A DNA stretch of 64,000 nt, from NCBI GenBank assembly GCA_022820945.1, contig JAJEEP010000049.1:86375-150374 (forward strand), read 5' to 3'. This document shows, in pieces, positions 62,079 through 64,000 of the stretch. The position numbers and the translations under genes are program-made. Numbering within the stretch: the first letter of the stretch is position 1; each line of letters begins with the position of its first letter. The notes beneath the pieces were generated by a model. It worked only from the letters and a program-made list of their open reading frames with translations. It was not told where the DNA came from and searched no databases. The DNA is from Alphaproteobacteria bacterium. Lineage in GTDB: Bacteria; Pseudomonadota; Alphaproteobacteria; UBA828.

Positions 62079-64000
62079 CTAGGCGTCGAGCGTGCGCGCG
62101 ACCTCCTCGATCTCATAGAGCTCGATGACGTCGCCTTCGCGCAGGTCGGAATGGTTCTCGAACGACATGCCGCACTCGTAGCCTTCCTTCACCTCGCGCA
62201 CATCGTCCTTGAAGCGCCGGAGCGTCTTGAGCGCGCCATCGTGGATGACGACATCGTCGCGCAGCAGCCGCGCCTTGGAGCCCCGGCGCACGAGGCCGTT
62301 GGTCACCCGGCAGCCCGCGACCCTGCCCACGCGGCCGACTTCGAACACCTGGAGGATCTGGGCGCTGCCCATCGTCCGCTCCCGCGCCTCTGGGCGCAGC
62401 ATTCCTTCGAGACTGGCCCTGATCTCGTCGACGACGTCGTAGATGACGGCGTGATAGCGCAGCTCGATGCCGCAGCGCGCGGCGAGCTCTCGTGCCTGCG
62501 CGTTGGCACGCACGTTGAAGCCGACGATGGTGGCATCCGACGCGGCGGCCAGCGTCACGTCCGATTCGGTGATGCCGCCGACGCCCGAATGCAGCACGCG
62601 CACCGCCACTTCCTCGGTGCCGAGCCGGCCGAGCGCGCCGACCAGCGCCTCGACCGAGCCCTGGACATCGGCCTTGACGACCAGCGGAAGCTCGCTCTTG
62701 CCTTCCTTCTCCTTGATCTCGGAGAAGAGCTGCTCGAGGTTGAGGGGCGCGCCACGCGCGACCTCCTTCTCCCTGGCGCGCGCCTGGCGGAACTCTGAGA
62801 CCTCCCGCGCTCGGCGCTCGTTCTCGACCACCACGACCTCGTCGCCCGCTTGCGGCACGCCACTGAGGCCGAGAATCTCGACCGGTACCGCAGGCCCCGC
62901 CGCCTTGGCGTTGGCCCCGTGGTCGTCGTGCATCGCCCGCACCCGGCCCCACTGCGCGCCGGCGACCACGATGTCGCCGACGTTGAGCGTGCCGCGCTGA
63001 ACCAGCACGGTAGCCACCGCGCCGCGCCCGCGATCAACCTTGGCCTCGATCACGATTCCCTCGGCGGCGCGATCCGGGTTGGCGGTGAGCTCCAGCAGCT
63101 CCGCCTGCAGCAGGATCGCCTCTTCCAGCTTGTCGAGGTTCTGCTTCTTGATTGCCGAAATCTCGACCGCGAGCACGTCGCCGCCCATCTCCTCGGTCAC
63201 GATCTCGTGCTGGAGCAGGTCCTGACGCACCCGGTTGTGGTCGGCGGCCGGCCGGTCCATCTTGTTGATGGCAATCAGGATGGGGACGCCCGCCGCCTGC
63301 GCATGGTTGATAGCCTCGGCGGTCTGGGGCATGACGCCGTCGTCGGCCGCGACCACGAGAACGACGATATCGGTCACGCTCGCGCCGCGCGCGCGCATCT
63401 CGGTGAAGGCGGCGTGACCGGGCGTGTCGATGAAGGTGATGCGGGACCCCTTGGGCGTCTCCACCTGGTAGGCGCCGATGTGCTGGGTGATCCCGCCCGC
63501 CTCGCCGGACGCCACGTCGCTGGAGCGGATGGCGTCGAGCAGCGACGTCTTGCCGTGATCGACGTGGCCCATGACGGTGACCACGGGCGAACGCGCGATC
63601 AGCGCCTGGGCGGCATCGTCGTCGCCCTTGAGCCCGATCTCGACGTCGGCCTCGCTGACGCGCCTCACCTTGTGGCCGAATTCCTCGACGACGAGCTGGG
63701 CCGTGTCGGCGTCGATCGATTGCGTGATGGTGACGACCGTGCCCATCTCCATCAGGCGCTTCACGACCTCGGCACCGCGCACGGCCATGCGGCTCGCGAG
63801 CTCCTGCACCGTAATCGCCTCGGGGACCACGACCTCGCGCACGACGGGCTTGAGCTCGTCGGCGCGCATCGCCTCCCGCGCGAGGCGCTTCTCGCGCTCG
63901 CGCTGGCGGCGGAGCGACGCGAGACTGCGCCCGCGCTGCTCGCCGACGGTGCCGTCGAGGGCCTCAGAGAGCGTGATCTTGCCGCCGCGCCGGCGCGGCT
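62079..64000 (-). CDS. infB: Translation initiation factor IF-2 (5' truncated by window edge)
   Basis: This is the C-terminal 640 or so codons of IF-2; the frame stays open to the window end, with the [12 protein letters not shown] segment of the N-terminal IF-2 region readable at 63935-63985. The GTPase domain is complete: [20 protein letters not shown] (G1), [12 protein letters not shown] (G2), [14 protein letters not shown] (G3) and AINKMDRP (G4). Domains II to IV follow, ending in [20 protein letters not shown] and [17 protein letters not shown]. It heads the visible infB-rbfA-truB-rpsO-pnp block; nusA probably lies beyond the edge. Confidence 0.98.
   Translation of the reverse strand, partial: PRRRGGKITLSEALDGTVGEQRGRSLASLRRQREREKRLAREAMRADELKPVVREVVVPEAITVQELASRMAVRGAEVVKRLMEMGTVVTITQSIDADTAQLVVEEFGHKVRRVSEADVEIGLKGDDDAAQALIARSPVVTVMGHVDHGKTSLLDAIRSSDVASGEAGGITQHIGAYQVETPKGSRITFIDTPGHAAFTEMRARGASVTDIVVLVVAADDGVMPQTAEAINHAQAAGVPILIAINKMDRPAADHNRVRQDLLQHEIVTEEMGGDVLAVEISAIKKQNLDKLEEAILLQAELLELTANPDRAAEGIVIEAKVDRGRGAVATVLVQRGTLNVGDIVVAGAQWGRVRAMHDDHGANAKAAGPAVPVEILGLSGVPQAGDEVVVVENERRAREVSEFRQARAREKEVARGAPLNLEQLFSEIKEKEGKSELPLVVKADVQGSVEALVGALGRLGTEEVAVRVLHSGVGGITESDVTLAAASDATIVGFNVRANAQARELAARCGIELRYHAVIYDVVDEIRASLEGMLRPEARERTMGSAQILQVFEVGRVGRVAGCRVTNGLVRRGSKARLLRDDVVIHDGALKTLRRFKDDVREVKEGYECGMSFENHSDLREGDVIELYEIEEVARTLDA

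Overview
The window is high-GC DNA packed with genes, many of them overlapping by ATGA- or GTGA-type junctions. It looks like the chromosome of an alphaproteobacterium. The support is a TorR/S/T sensing set, split gcvP-like genes, hopanoid genes (shc, hpnG, hpnH), MEP-pathway isoprenoid genes, a pyridoxamine-pyruvate transaminase very like the Mesorhizobium enzyme, many ABC transporters, and the common alphaproteobacterial block infB-rbfA-truB-rpsO-pnp. I cannot name a genus. I saw no rRNA, tRNA, CRISPR array, intact prophage or transposase gene.

Layout. 1-4.7 kb: TMAO-type sensing (torR partial, torS, torT). 4.8-7 kb: HNH protein, glyoxalase II and a HepT/MntA-type toxin-antitoxin pair. 7-11 kb (minus strand): two acyl-CoA dehydrogenase-like subunits, an enoyl-CoA hydratase and a threonine/serine dehydratase. 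11.3-17.5 kb (minus): a sugar-acid operon with a LacI regulator, Gfo/Idh dehydrogenase, D-apionate-lactonase-like protein, HpcH/HpaI aldolase and D-2-hydroxyacid dehydrogenase. The dehydrogenase plus lactonase suggest D-apiose or a related sugar. 18-26.5 kb: an unusual amine/amino-acid cluster with an AcoX-like kinase, divergent GcvPB and GcvPA homologues, a PxpA homologue, a class III aminotransferase, a luciferase-like oxidoreductase and a PpaT homologue. 26.7-33.6 kb: dxs, shc, hpnG, then hpnH and ispH on the other strand, joining the first and last MEP enzymes to hopanoid synthesis. 33.8-36 kb: a small accessory patch with a Mu gp27-like (DUF3486) orphan, cutA, and an antitoxin-PIN toxin-antitoxin set.

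36-50 kb is dominated by enzymes that open C-N amide bonds: 5-oxoprolinase pxpBCA, aliphatic amidase with a five-gene Urt-type transporter, and two tandem hydantoinase/dihydropyrimidinase copies followed by the ATPase and binding protein of an amino-acid ABC transporter whose permeases are absent here. It reads as a nitrogen-scavenging island. 50.4-56.7 kb: a lone trpF, an OsmC protein and a complete BMP-type (nucleoside-like) ABC transporter. 56.7-58.1 kb: a nitronate-monooxygenase-like protein with an extra cysteine cluster. 58.2-64 kb: pnp, rpsO, truB, rbfA and infB (truncated by the window end).

Most interesting: the divergent GcvP-like pair without H or T protein; the apiose-like operon with an unexpected aldolase/dehydrogenase lower branch; a 97-bp palindromic element lying in frame in the 5' part of pxpC; the four-cysteine nitronate-monooxygenase-like protein; and a diverged repeat shared by two distant intergenic regions. 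All functional statements rest on reading the sequence and on remembered family features; no database search was run.
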